64,000 nucleotides of DNA from Xanthomonas hydrangeae (GTDB taxonomy: Bacteria > Pseudomonadota > Gammaproteobacteria > Xanthomonadales > Xanthomonadaceae): the NCBI GenBank assembly GCA_905142475.1, contig LR990730.1:3162001-3226000 (forward strand), in the 5' to 3' direction. The notes under the pieces are model-generated. The model saw only the letters and a program-made list of their open reading frames with translations, was not told the origin of the DNA and searched no databases. A program made the position numbers and the translations under genes. Shown here piece after piece: positions 10,724 to 20,111 of this stretch (position 1 is its first letter; each line of letters opens with the position of its first letter).

Positions 10724-12400
10724 CTAACGCCGGCTGCGCCAGATCGAGAACAGGATCCAGATGCCGCACAGTGCCGCGCCGATGAAACCGCCGACACCCA
10801 ACGCCAGCAGCCAGCGACTGGCACTGCCGCCGACGCTGTTCATGACGATCGATGAGCCAATCACCAGCGCGGCGGTGACAATACCCATGGTGAGCCGATT
10901 GGCGGCACGATCGACCTGCTCGCCAAACTCGCGCAACGCACGCGTTTCGACATGCAGTTGCAGCTTGCCGCGACGCGCGGCCTGCAGCAGCCGTTTGAGA
11001 TCGCGCGGCAGATCGCCAAGTAGATCGATCGCCCCGGTCACGGTACGCCGGCTGCGCCGCAACATCGCGCTCGGTGCGTAACGCTGCAGCACCACGCGTT
11101 CAAGATACGGGCGTGCCTCGCTGGCCATATCGAAATCCGGGTCGAGCTGGCGGCCCATGCCTTCGAGCGTGAGAAACGCCTTGATCATCAACGCCAGATC
11201 CGACGGCAACGTGAGCCCGTGATCGCGCAGGATGGAAGTGACATCGCCAAGCATTGCGCCGATGCGCAGTTCCTTCAACGGCACGCCGCGATACTCGTCG
11301 ACGAAGGCGCCGATGTCCTGCTGCAAGCGCGGCTCATCGACATCCAGATTGGTGCCGGCCCATTCCAGCAGCACGTCGATGACTGCTTCGGCGTCATAGC
11401 TCACCATGCCGTGCAGCAGTTGCGCGACCTGGAACCGGCGCTGCTCTGAAACGCGCCCGACCATGCCGAAGTCGATCACCGCAATGCGCCCGTCACGCAG
11501 ATAGAAAATGTTTCCCGGGTGCGGGTCGGCATGGAAACAGCCATCCTGCAGCACCATCTTGAACACGATGCCGGCACCGGTGCGTGCAAGCGCCTTGCGG
11601 TCCAGGCCGGCCGCATCGACTGCGGCCAGGTCGCGCCCGGGAATACCGTCGATGAACTCCTGCACATTCAGCGATTCGCAGGTCCACTCCCAATACACCT
11701 TGGGCACCACGACATTGGGGTCGTTGGCGAAATTGGCGGCGATGCGTTCGGCATTGCGGCACTCGGCGGCGAAGTCGAGTTCGCGCCGCAGGGACGCGGT
11801 GAATTGCTGTACGACTTCGGCGGGGCGATAGCGCTTCAGGTCGGGGGCACGCGCTTCCACGATCTCCGCCAGCCGCGCAAGCAAGCGCAGATCCGCATCG
11901 ATGGTGTCGCCGATGCCGGGGCGACGGATCTTCAACACCACCGGTGTGCCATCGGCGAGCCAGGCCCGATGCGTCTGCGCCAGCGATGCGGCAGCCAACG
12001 GTTGCTCGTCAAGGCGCGCGAAGATGCTCTCAGGCTCGGCGCCCAGCGCTGCGACCAGTTGCGGGCGGATCTGCTCGAACGGCAGCGCGGGCACTGCGTT
12101 CTGCAGCTCGCTCAACTCCTCGATCCATTCCTGCGGCAACAGGTCCACGCGTGTGGCAAGCACCTGCCCGAGCTTGACGAAGGTCGGCCCGAGTTCTTCC
12201 AGGGCGCGCCGCACGCGCATTGCGGCGGACATGCGCAAACGGCCCTCGGCGTTATGCCAATGCAACAGCTTGCCGGCACGTTCGAGCACATCGGCCAGGC
12301 CAATGCGGCGCACCACATCGCCGAAACCGTAACGAATCAGGACCGCTGCGATTTCCTGCAGACGTCCGAGGTCACGAACGGTGCCTAGCGCTTCCCACAT
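10724..12400 (-). CDS. ubiB: ABC1/UbiB-family atypical protein kinase
   Basis: A 558-residue membrane-associated protein of the UbiB/Coq8 family needed for ubiquinone synthesis. The family signature K-L-G-Q is at ~76-79, the Ala-rich loop A-A-A-S-L-A-Q at ~136-142, the catalytic Lys at ~157, then H-A-D-P-H-P-G-N and I-D-F-G-M-V-G-R. Two C-terminal hydrophobic helices anchor it to the inner membrane. The start at 12400 (M-W-E-A-L-G) fits family length; the open frame extends upstream without similarity. It sits apart from other ubi genes, so a paralogue of canonical UbiB is possible. Confidence 0.85.
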   Translation of the reverse strand: MWEALGTVRDLGRLQEIAAVLIRYGFGDVVRRIGLADVLERAGKLLHWHNAEGRLRMSAAMRVRRALEELGPTFVKLGQVLATRVDLLPQEWIEELSELQNAVPALPFEQIRPQLVAALGAEPESIFARLDEQPLAAASLAQTHRAWLADGTPVVLKIRRPGIGDTIDADLRLLARLAEIVEARAPDLKRYRPAEVVQQFTASLRRELDFAAECRNAERIAANFANDPNVVVPKVYWEWTCESLNVQEFIDGIPGRDLAAVDAAGLDRKALARTGAGIVFKMVLQDGCFHADPHPGNIFYLRDGRIAVIDFGMVGRVSEQRRFQVAQLLHGMVSYDAEAVIDVLLEWAGTNLDVDEPRLQQDIGAFVDEYRGVPLKELRIGAMLGDVTSILRDHGLTLPSDLALMIKAFLTLEGMGRQLDPDFDMASEARPYLERVVLQRYAPSAMLRRSRRTVTGAIDLLGDLPRDLKRLLQAARRGKLQLHVETRALREFGEQVDRAANRLTMGIVTAALVIGSSIVMNSVGGSASRWLLALGVGGFIGAALCGIWILFSIWRSRR

Positions 12401-12831
12401 CAGTGCACCGCCCGTGCGTGTGCGGCAGCCAGGCGCTGCACGCGTGCAGGAGGTGCAGCGCGTTGCGGGTCGTCGAAGATCGACCGCATCGGAGCTGTGT
12501 TTCGAGACGATCCCGGTGCCATGCAGGCACATGCATCATCACGCACGCGCGGGGTCATCGAGTGACCGGCAGATGTGTGTGCAGGCGGTTGAAAATAGGT
12601 GCCCGGGCGATCCAGAGACGCGAGCCGTCTGCCAACTGCCTCTGGCATGGACGAAAACAACACAGGGGCGAAAATCAGATGCATCGGCACGCAGCTCAAC
12701 AACGAGAGCTTGTTTGTAGCCGATCTGCATGACGATGTCGCGCCTCTCTCTACATCAGGCTTAGCCCACGTTAGATCGTGCTTGCTGTAACGCGTCCGTG
12801 TAACGCTGCCGGGAAGTCAGGCGAAACAGGC
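12401..12831. other. Intergenic stretch with no supported gene
   Basis: About 430 bp between the UbiB-like gene start and the TonB-receptor stop. Several short ORFs on both strands have compositions typical of GC-rich noise, and no hairpin with a T-run or recognisable operator was found. It must hold the promoter of the UbiB-like gene. Confidence 0.5.
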
Positions 12832-15366
12832 TCAAAAACGCAGCCGTAGCGTCACCCCATACGTGCGCGGCGCCCCCAGAAACGCATTCCACGAACCAGC
12901 CTGGAGTGGCGCGTCGATGACGATCTGCCGATAGGTTTCATTGCCGAGATTTTCTGCCCATGCCTCCAGCAGCCAACGCTTGTCGTTGGCGCCGATGCCG
13001 AAGCGCGCATTGAGCAAGGTGTAGCCCGGTTGCGATTTTTGCGGATCCAGATCCGAGCCTGCGTTGTATTCGGAGCTGTACTTGGCGCCAACGTTGAAAC
13101 GGCCCATGAGCCGGTTGCCAAGCGCGCGTTCGTAGGTCACCGACATATTGGCCGACCAGCGCGGCGCAAAACTCAAACGGCTGCCCGGCAGCAGCGCCAG
13201 ATCCGCATCCGGCAAGAGATCGTCGCCATAGCGGGTGTCGGTATAGCTGAGCCCGCCTTGCAACATCAGGCCGGGCACTGCGCCCTGCCACAGGATTTCG
13301 GCATCGATGCCGCGCGACACCACGCTGGGAATGGCACGCACCACAAAGCTGGTTCCCAGGAAGTTGTTGAGCTGAAAATCGCTGAAATCCTGATAGAACA
13401 GCGCTGCATTCAACAGCAGGTTGCCACCGAGCCAGGTGCTCTTGGCGCCGAGCTCGTAGCTGTCGACGAACTCGCCCGGGAACGCGGTGTCATCCACCGG
13501 CAGGATGCCCTGCACGCCGCTGGACAAGCCATCGGAGGACTGCACGCGATCCAGATTGAAACCGCCTGCCTTATAGCCACGCGCCGCCGACACATACGTC
13601 ATCAGCGCATCGTTCCAGCGATACGCCAGCTTCGCGGTACCGGACCACTCGCGCTCGGTGCGTTGCTGCTCGGTCCGACGCCCATCATGGGCAACATTGG
13701 CCCAAGGCAGACAGGTGAAGCCGATCACTTGCGGTGCGATCGTCGGCACCGCAGATGCGGGCACACCGCGCGCCACCAGCGCCGCACCGATCCGCCGTAA
13801 TGCAGCCGGATCGACCTGGCCGCTAGGCGCGAAATAACTGGCGCACGCCGGGCTCCCATCGGGATTCTGGAATGCCGATCGCAGCGTTTTGTTCTCGTAG
13901 GTGTAGCGCAATCCCACCACGACATCCAGCGCGTCGGTGGCGTGCCAGGTGTTGTTGGTGAACAGCGCGGCGCTGGTGCCATCCTGCCGAAAGCGGTCCT
14001 GGCTACCCTGGCCGCGGAACAGCGTGCCGGCCGGCAAGCCGGTGGCGTCGGCGAGAAAGCGCGTCGCATCCGCACGTGCGGCCAACGAAGGATTGACGCG
14101 TGCAAGCAGCACGCTGGACAGATACGGCTCGTACGCACTGCCGAAGCGATAGGACTCATTGCGATGCAGGGTTTCGTCTGCGTAAAACGCGCCGACCATC
14201 CAATCGAGACGCTCGCTCGATCCAGCCAGGCGCAATTCCTGACTGAAGGTCTTGAACCCGGTCAGCATCTCGTCCTCGCGCGGAGCGCGATAGAGGATGT
14301 CTGCAGCGCTGTAATCGAAATCCAGGCCGTTGACGGATTTCCAGTCGCGCAATGCGGTGATCGACGTCAGCACCGCCTCGCTCAACCACGGCGTGGTCCA
14401 ATCCACCTGTGCCGACACACCCTTGTCCTGAATCTCCTGCGCGGTGCTGCGATTGCTGTAGGCACGCCTGCTTTGCGGCTCGGCACGCGCAGTGGTGCCC
14501 TGCCCGCCCGGCGTCAGCGCATCGATCAACGCCGCAGTCGGTCCGCGCTCGGTGGTCACCGTGACGCAGCAGCTCTCCTCACGGCGGGTGTCGTCGGCCG
14601 CAAGATTGATGTCCAGATCGTCAGTGGGCTCCCAAAGAAGCTGCACGCGCGCGGTGCGCAGATTCTGGTCGCCATCGTCGGTGGCGGTGCTCGGGCCAGC
14701 GCCGGTGACCACCTGCTCGAATCCATCGCGACGCCGTCTGGCGGCATACACGCGTAATGCGCTGGTGTCGCCCAGCGCATCGTTGAAGGCGGCGGCAATC
14801 CCGAGCGCGCCATAGTTGCCTGCGGTGATTTCGGCATCGGCGCTGCGGGTAAAACTGGGCCGGCGCGTGACCACGTTGATGACGCCGGCCGAGGTGTTCT
14901 TGCCGAACACGGTGCCTTGCGGGCCTTTCAACACTTCGATGCGCTCAAGCTCTCCCAGGTCGGCAAAGCTCACGCCGTTGCGCGCGCGGGCCACGCCATC
15001 AATGACCACACCCACCGAGGATTCGAGCCCGGCATTGTCGCCAACCGTGCCGATGCCGCGAATGCGCACGGTGGTCTGGGCTGCACTTTGACTGCTGGTC
15101 ACGATCAAGCCGGGCACCAGCATCTGCAGCTCCTTGATGTCGTGCACGCCGCTGTCCTGCAACAGCTGCTCGGGCAGTACCGAAAGCACCACCGGCACGT
15201 TCTGCAGCGATTCCTCGCGCTTTTGCGCGGTGACCTTGAGCGCTGCCAGCGTTGCCGGCTCCTTCGGATCCGGCTGCGCCGTTGTCTGTGCACACAGCGG
15301 CGATACCTGCATGCCCGCAAGAAGTGCGAGCGCAAGCGTGGTGCCACGTTGCTGATCCATGCCCAT
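12832..15366 (-). CDS. TonB-dependent outer-membrane receptor
   Basis: The 844-residue protein has an N-terminal signal peptide (~1-26), a TonB-box-like segment (L-K-V-T-A-Q-K-R-E-E-S) and a plug domain (~50-165, with L-x-x-V-P-G-L and V-R-I-R-G-I-G). A long beta-barrel follows and ends in the aromatic residue needed for outer-membrane insertion (L-R-L-R-F). It imports a ligand across the outer membrane using ExbB/ExbD/TonB. The start at 15366 follows GGGGGA at ~6 nt. The substrate is not deducible; iron complexes or carbohydrates are both possible in xanthomonads. No transport partner gene is adjacent. Confidence 0.93.
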   Translation of the reverse strand: MGMDQQRGTTLALALLAGMQVSPLCAQTTAQPDPKEPATLAALKVTAQKREESLQNVPVVLSVLPEQLLQDSGVHDIKELQMLVPGLIVTSSQSAAQTTVRIRGIGTVGDNAGLESSVGVVIDGVARARNGVSFADLGELERIEVLKGPQGTVFGKNTSAGVINVVTRRPSFTRSADAEITAGNYGALGIAAAFNDALGDTSALRVYAARRRRDGFEQVVTGAGPSTATDDGDQNLRTARVQLLWEPTDDLDINLAADDTRREESCCVTVTTERGPTAALIDALTPGGQGTTARAEPQSRRAYSNRSTAQEIQDKGVSAQVDWTTPWLSEAVLTSITALRDWKSVNGLDFDYSAADILYRAPREDEMLTGFKTFSQELRLAGSSERLDWMVGAFYADETLHRNESYRFGSAYEPYLSSVLLARVNPSLAARADATRFLADATGLPAGTLFRGQGSQDRFRQDGTSAALFTNNTWHATDALDVVVGLRYTYENKTLRSAFQNPDGSPACASYFAPSGQVDPAALRRIGAALVARGVPASAVPTIAPQVIGFTCLPWANVAHDGRRTEQQRTEREWSGTAKLAYRWNDALMTYVSAARGYKAGGFNLDRVQSSDGLSSGVQGILPVDDTAFPGEFVDSYELGAKSTWLGGNLLLNAALFYQDFSDFQLNNFLGTSFVVRAIPSVVSRGIDAEILWQGAVPGLMLQGGLSYTDTRYGDDLLPDADLALLPGSRLSFAPRWSANMSVTYERALGNRLMGRFNVGAKYSSEYNAGSDLDPQKSQPGYTLLNARFGIGANDKRWLLEAWAENLGNETYRQIVIDAPLQAGSWNAFLGAPRTYGVTLRLRF

Positions 15367-15640
15367 GTTTGTCCCCCAACAAAGCGCGCAGGCGATGCAG
15401 TACGGCGAGCGCCGCAGTTCGCGTGACGTCACACCTTACCGGGTTACCGACAAGGAGCAATGCAGGTAAACGAACACGCGGAGCGCGTGACGAATGCGGC
15501 TGTCATTCGATACGCATTGGAGCCATGCGTCAAAAAAATGACCACGCATCGTCGAGCGAGAATTGCGGCGTTGCGAGTCACCTTCGCGCGACACCTCAGA
15601 CAGCGCATGTGCCAGAGCCGCTGGCGCGCAGATCACGCAC

Positions 15641-16141
15641 CTATAGCAATGCGCTCAAACCGCGCAGCGCCGCAACCACGGTTTGCCGACGCACTGCATC
15701 GCGATCGCCGTTGAACTGGAACAGCTGCGCAGTGGCATAACCACCACGACGCTTCCAGCCGATCCACACCGTGCCGACCGGCTTGTCCTCGCTGCCGCCA
15801 CCTGGCCCGGCAATGCCGGTCACCGCCACGGCGATGCTGGCGCCGGAATTGACTAAGGCACCGGACACCATTTCGATCACCGTTTCACGGCTGACCGCGC
15901 CGTGCACTTCCAGCGTGTGCGGCCGCACGCCGAGCAAGGCCTGCTTGGCCTCGTAGCTGTAGGCGGCCATGCCGCAATCGAACCAGTGCGAAGAGCCCGC
16001 CACATCGGTCACCGCCTTGGCGATCCAGCCGCCGGTGCAGCTCTCGGCGGTGACCAGGCGCTCGCGCGCGGCAAGCAATTGCTGACCAAGGGTTTCGGCC
16101 AGCTGCTGCAGTTCGGAATCGGCGGACATGGACATGGGCAC
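15641..16141 (-). CDS. pncC: CinA-family nicotinamide-nucleotide amidohydrolase (PncC)
   Basis: This stand-alone CinA C-terminal domain of 166 residues deamidates nicotinamide mononucleotide to nicotinic acid mononucleotide in NAD recycling. The catalytic motif A-E-S-C-T-G-G puts the nucleophile Ser at ~34, with the partner Lys at ~66 (Y-E-A-K-Q), and the G-I-A-G-P-G-G motif follows. Three in-frame ATGs near the start (16141, 16135, 16129) are equally possible and no Shine-Dalgarno decides. In many bacteria cinA directly precedes recA; here 5.8 kb with other genes separates them. Confidence 0.92.
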   Translation of the reverse strand: MPMSMSADSELQQLAETLGQQLLAARERLVTAESCTGGWIAKAVTDVAGSSHWFDCGMAAYSYEAKQALLGVRPHTLEVHGAVSRETVIEMVSGALVNSGASIAVAVTGIAGPGGGSEDKPVGTVWIGWKRRGGYATAQLFQFNGDRDAVRRQTVVAALRGLSALL

Positions 16142-16330
16142 GGGAATAAAGAGGCAGCGAACGTTTTAGCCCAATTCGTCGCATCTGTCTGCGGCGGCTG
16201 CAGAAACGACACAGCCACGACGTGGCAGAGGTTCAGTGGCGATATGCGCAAGGCCGGCGTACTGCTCGGGCCGTGCCGGATCGACTCGGGCGTTCTGCAC
16301 AGTCGAGCCAACCCGACTGTGCAGTGCCGA

Positions 16331-17650
16331 TCACGATTCCCAGTCTTCGCGGCGATCCGGCAGCATCGCGCGCAGCGGTGCGCCGTCTTCGGTGGCGGCG
16401 AGCCGCTCGCCTTCGACCATCGGCAGATCGACGTCCAGCAACCAGCCATCCTCGTCGGATTGCTCGTTACGCACCACTTCCAGCTGATGCAGCCTGGAAC
16501 GCAAGCGCCCCGCCGACGGCGGCAGCCGCAGCTGTCCGGTCAGATGACGCAGATCCAGCCGCTGGCCGAGTGCGTGCTGCAACTCTTCCAGCCCGCGTCC
16601 ATCGCGCGCAGAGACCCACACGCGTTCGCGCCGCGCCTGGTCGGGGATGCCGTCCTGTGCGTCGTGACGCACTTGCGCGCCCTCGATCTTGTCGATCTTG
16701 TTGAACACCAGCAGCTGCGGCAGATCGCCCGCGCCGACGGCATGCAACACCTCATCGACCTGGCGGATGCGTTCTTCGCGCAACGGGTCGGCTGCATCGA
16801 CGATGTGCAACAACAGATCGGCGTCGCGTGCTTCGGACAGGGTCGAGCGGAACGCGGCGACCAGTTGGTGCGGCAGATCGCGTACGAAGCCGACCGTATC
16901 GGCCAGGATCGCACTGCCGCCCGGCAACGCGATGCGGCGCACGGTGGGATCGAGCGTGGCGAACAATTGATCGGCCACATAGGCCTCGGCACCGGTCAAC
17001 GCGTTGAACAGCGTCGATTTGCCTGCGTTGGTGTAGCCGACCAATGCAATGCGCGGCAGTTCGCTGCGCATGCGCGCGCGACGCATCTGGGTGCGCTGCA
17101 CCTCGACCTTTTCCAGCCGCTGCTGCAACTGCTCCACCCGCTTCTGCAGCAGGCGGCGGTCGGTTTCCAGCTGGGTTTCGCCGGGGCCGCGCAAGCCGAT
17201 CGCACCGCCGCGCTGACGCTCCAGGTGGGTCCAGCCACGAACCAGCCGGGTGGCCATGTGCCGCAACTGCGCCAGCTCGACCTGCAGCTTGCCTTCATGG
17301 CTGCGCGCACGTTGCGCGAAGATGTCCAGGATCAGCCCGGTGCGGTCGATCACGCGCCGCTCCAGGTAGCGCTCCAGATTGCGCTCCTGACCTGGCGACA
17401 AGGTATGGTTGACCAGCACCAGATCCGCGCCGGTGGCTTCGGCAGCGGCCTTGACCTCTTCCAGCTTGCCGCTGCCGATCAGGGTCGATGGGCTCGGTTT
17501 GTCGATGCGCGCGGTAAGCGTGGCCGCGATCGTGGCGCCCGCCGACTTCGCAAGGTCGGCGAACTCCTCCAGCACATCCTCTTCGGCAGGCCCACCGGAG
17601 TGGGTCTGAATCAACAGCGCATGTTCACCCTTACGTGAGCGATCAAACAC
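16331..17650 (-). CDS. hflX: Ribosome-associated GTPase HflX
   Basis: The 439-residue protein has the HflX N-terminal domain (~1-190, with G-S-G-K-L-E-E-V and the G-P-G-E-T-Q-L-E-T-D-R-R motif). The GTPase domain has G1 G-Y-T-N-A-G-K-S-T at 205-213, G3 D-T-V-G at 251-254 and G4 N-K-I-D at 317-320. HflX splits stalled or heat-damaged ribosomes. It begins 11 bp after hfq and is very likely co-transcribed with it, as in most gammaproteobacteria. Confidence 0.96.
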   Translation of the reverse strand: MFDRSRKGEHALLIQTHSGGPAEEDVLEEFADLAKSAGATIAATLTARIDKPSPSTLIGSGKLEEVKAAAEATGADLVLVNHTLSPGQERNLERYLERRVIDRTGLILDIFAQRARSHEGKLQVELAQLRHMATRLVRGWTHLERQRGGAIGLRGPGETQLETDRRLLQKRVEQLQQRLEKVEVQRTQMRRARMRSELPRIALVGYTNAGKSTLFNALTGAEAYVADQLFATLDPTVRRIALPGGSAILADTVGFVRDLPHQLVAAFRSTLSEARDADLLLHIVDAADPLREERIRQVDEVLHAVGAGDLPQLLVFNKIDKIEGAQVRHDAQDGIPDQARRERVWVSARDGRGLEELQHALGQRLDLRHLTGQLRLPPSAGRLRSRLHQLEVVRNEQSDEDGWLLDVDLPMVEGERLAATEDGAPLRAMLPDRREDWES

Positions 17651-17661
17651 GCACTACTCCA

Positions 17662-17940
17662 TTACTGCTCGACGTCGTCATCTTCCGCCTGATTGCCTTC
17701 ATTGGGTTGCACATGACCACCGCCCGGTCCCACGCGCACATTGCGCGCCGGCACGACCGTGGAGATGGCGTGCTTGTAAACCATCTGACTCACGGTGTTG
17801 CGCAGTAGCACCACGAACTGGTCGAACGACTCGATCGTGCCCTGCAGCTTGATGCCGTTGACCAGATATACAGAGACCGGCACCCGCTCGCGCCGCAGCG
17901 CGTTGAGGAATGGATCCTGTAAAGATTGCCCCTTAGCCAT
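17662..17940 (-). CDS. hfq: RNA chaperone Hfq
   Basis: A 92-residue Sm-like protein that forms a hexamer and pairs small RNAs with mRNAs. The Sm1 motif ([13 protein letters not shown]) and Sm2 motif ([10 protein letters not shown]) are intact, preceded by S-L-Q-D-P-F-L-N. The C-terminal tail is Gly-rich then acidic. The ATG at 17940 follows GAGGAG. The frame continues upstream to 17991 but without Hfq similarity. The gene lies between miaA (77 bp upstream) and hflX. Confidence 0.98.
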   Translation of the reverse strand: MAKGQSLQDPFLNALRRERVPVSVYLVNGIKLQGTIESFDQFVVLLRNTVSQMVYKHAISTVVPARNVRVGPGGGHVQPNEGNQAEDDDVEQ

Positions 17941-18017
17941 CGAAAACTCCTCTTCATTATTGTTCTTATTGTCCCGATCGACACCTGCCATCCCCAGCCG
18001 GCCCCGGAAACGGGATG

Positions 18018-19001
18018 TTACACGCCTGAAGCCTGCGGCACATCGGGACGATGAGCGAGGAAGCCGACAAGTGCGGATTCCAATTGATCGCGGTCACGCT
18101 CCGGATCGAACCAGCGCGCGTCGAGCTCGCCACGCAGCCAGGTGAGTTGCCGCTTGGCCAGTTGACGGGTCGCATGGATCGCTTTTTCGCGGAACTGCGC
18201 CAGGCTGCCGGCGCCATCCAGATACTCCCAGGCCTGGCGATAACCGACCGCGCGGATCGCAGGCAGATCCAGCGGCGCAGCAACCGCACGCAGTTGCGGC
18301 GCCGCGCGCAGACGCTCCACTTCTGCCAGAAAATCCTGCGCCAGCATGGCGTCCAGTCGCTGTTCGATCCGCGCATGCAGCACTGCGCGCTCGCGCGGCG
18401 CCAGCACCACCTTCAACACCCGCACCGGCAGGCGCGGACCTGGCGGCAGCGCCTGCCAAAAACTGATCGGCCTGCCGCTGATGCGGTGGACCTCCAACGC
18501 CCGCTGGATACGCTGCGGATCGGTACTGTGGATACGTGCAGCCGCGACCGGATCGACCTGCGCCAGTTGTGCATGCAGCGCGGCCCAGCCGATTTGTTCG
18601 GCTTCGGCTGCGATGGTCAAGCGAACCTGCGGATCGGCTTCGGGCAGCTGCGACAGCCCTTCCAGCAAGGCGCGAAAATACAGCCCGGTGCCGCCGGCGA
18701 GAATCGGCAGCTTGCCGCGCGCCACAATCTGATCGATCGCCTGCCGCGCATCGCTGGCGAACTCCGCCGCCGAATAGATCTGCCAGGGATCGCGCAGATC
18801 GAGCAGATGATGCGGCACGGCTGCACGCATGGCGGCATCCGGCTTGGCCGCGCCGATCTCCAGCCCGCGGTACACCAGTGCCGAATCGACGCTGACGATC
18901 TCGCCGTTCCAGCGCTGCGCCGCTTCCAGTGCCAGCGCGGTCTTGCCGCTGGCGGTCGGGCCCATCAACGCGATCGCGAGCGGGCGTCGGTCGGCCGGCA
19001 T
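18018..19001 (-). CDS. miaA: tRNA dimethylallyltransferase MiaA
   Basis: The 327-residue enzyme adds a dimethylallyl group to A37 of tRNAs reading UNN codons. The P-loop G-P-T-A-S-G-K-T is at ~14-21, followed by [10 protein letters not shown] and the A-G-G-T-G-L-Y motif. Its ATG at 19001 shares one base with the folP stop (TGATG), so translation is probably coupled. The usual miaA-hfq-hflX order is kept downstream. Confidence 0.97.
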   Translation of the reverse strand: MPADRRPLAIALMGPTASGKTALALEAAQRWNGEIVSVDSALVYRGLEIGAAKPDAAMRAAVPHHLLDLRDPWQIYSAAEFASDARQAIDQIVARGKLPILAGGTGLYFRALLEGLSQLPEADPQVRLTIAAEAEQIGWAALHAQLAQVDPVAAARIHSTDPQRIQRALEVHRISGRPISFWQALPPGPRLPVRVLKVVLAPRERAVLHARIEQRLDAMLAQDFLAEVERLRAAPQLRAVAAPLDLPAIRAVGYRQAWEYLDGAGSLAQFREKAIHATRQLAKRQLTWLRGELDARWFDPERDRDQLESALVGFLAHRPDVPQASGV

Positions 19002-19903
19002 CAGTCCTCGTCCGGCCAATGCACGGTCGGTACCGCAGGCGCACTCACACGCGGCACGGCAATTGCCGACATCGCGCTCCACACCTTCAAGGCATCCACG
19101 GTCGCGGCCACATCGTGCACGCGCAGCAACAGGGCGCCGTGCTGCGCGGCAATCAGATGCGCGGCCACCGAACCATGCACACGCTCGGCCGCACGTTCGC
19201 GCCCGGTCAACTCGCCGATGCTGCGCTTGCGCGACAGCCCTGCCAGCACCGGCAGGCCGAATTCCTGCAGGCGCTGCAGCTGCGCCAGCACGGTGAGGTT
19301 GTGCGTGGTGGTCTTGTCGAAGCCGAAGCCCGGGTCGAGGATCAACCGGCGCTTCTCGATCCCGGCCATTTCGGCCGCGAAGATCCGCTCGGCCAGGAAG
19401 CGATGCACCTCGGCCACCACGTCGTCATAGTGCGGCGCGTCCTGCATGGCATGCGGTGCGCTGCGTGCATGCATCAGCACCACCGGTACCTGCAATTCGG
19501 CTGCCGCGTCCAGCGCACCAGGCGAGCGTAGCGCGTGCACGTCGTTGATCATGCCGGCGCCGGCGGCCACGGCCGCGCGCATCACCTCCGGCTTGAAGGT
19601 ATCCACACTGATCGGCACGCTGGTTTGGCGCGCCAATGCGTCGATCACCGGAATCACGCGCTGCAGTTCTTCCTCCAGCGCGACCGGCGTCGCGCCAGGA
19701 CGGGTGGATTCGCCGCCGATATCCAGCACCGCAGCGCCCTCCTCGACCAGACGCAGGCCATGTGCAATGGCGGCCTCGCAGGTGGCGTGCTGGCCACCGT
19801 CGGAAAACGAATCGGGCGTGACATTGACGATGCCCATCACCTGCGGCGCATCCAGTCGCAGGATGCGACCGGCGCAATCCAGCTTGAGGGCGGTGTCGAA
19901 CAT
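19001..19903 (-). CDS. folP: Dihydropteroate synthase FolP
   Basis: This 300-residue TIM-barrel enzyme joins p-aminobenzoate to dihydropterin pyrophosphate in folate synthesis and is the sulfonamide target. The pterin motif [12 protein letters not shown] is at ~24-35 and the G-G-E-S-T-R-P-G loop at ~63-70. The start at 19903 is set by CAGGAGAA upstream. It overlaps miaA at the 3' end and lies 208 bp downstream of ftsH; the ftsH-folP order is conserved, but here a strong hairpin stands between them. Confidence 0.96.
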   Translation of the reverse strand: MFDTALKLDCAGRILRLDAPQVMGIVNVTPDSFSDGGQHATCEAAIAHGLRLVEEGAAVLDIGGESTRPGATPVALEEELQRVIPVIDALARQTSVPISVDTFKPEVMRAAVAAGAGMINDVHALRSPGALDAAAELQVPVVLMHARSAPHAMQDAPHYDDVVAEVHRFLAERIFAAEMAGIEKRRLILDPGFGFDKTTTHNLTVLAQLQRLQEFGLPVLAGLSRKRSIGELTGRERAAERVHGSVAAHLIAAQHGALLLRVHDVAATVDALKVWSAMSAIAVPRVSAPAVPTVHWPDED

Positions 19904-20047
19904 CGTGGGGTTCTCCTGCAGGGGTTGCGAGGGGTGGCGACCGATGCGCGCTGCCGTGGCGCGCGTGTTTTGCGATCTGCCGAATGCATTATCAACCGAC
20001 GCCGCCAATGAGCGGAGCCGGGAACTGCGCTGGTCAGCGTCCAAACG

Positions 20048-20081
20048 CATCAAGGCCGGGAATCGCTCCCCGGCCTTGATG
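20048..20081 (-). terminator. Hairpin downstream of ftsH
   Basis: A perfect 13-bp stem (CATCAAGGCCGGG/CCCGGCCTTGATG) with an 8-nt loop lies 31 bp after the ftsH stop. The 3' side has only GCGTTTGG, so termination may be partial or factor-assisted, or the hairpin may protect the mRNA end. Confidence 0.6.
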
Positions 20082-20111
20082 GATGCTGCTGCAGCTGACC
20101 GATGCGTGGCG

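Noticed and set aside
12401..12702. A 100-codon ORF upstream of the UbiB-like gene
   Set aside because: Cys/Pro/Arg-rich with no RBS, signal or motif; it looks like noise.
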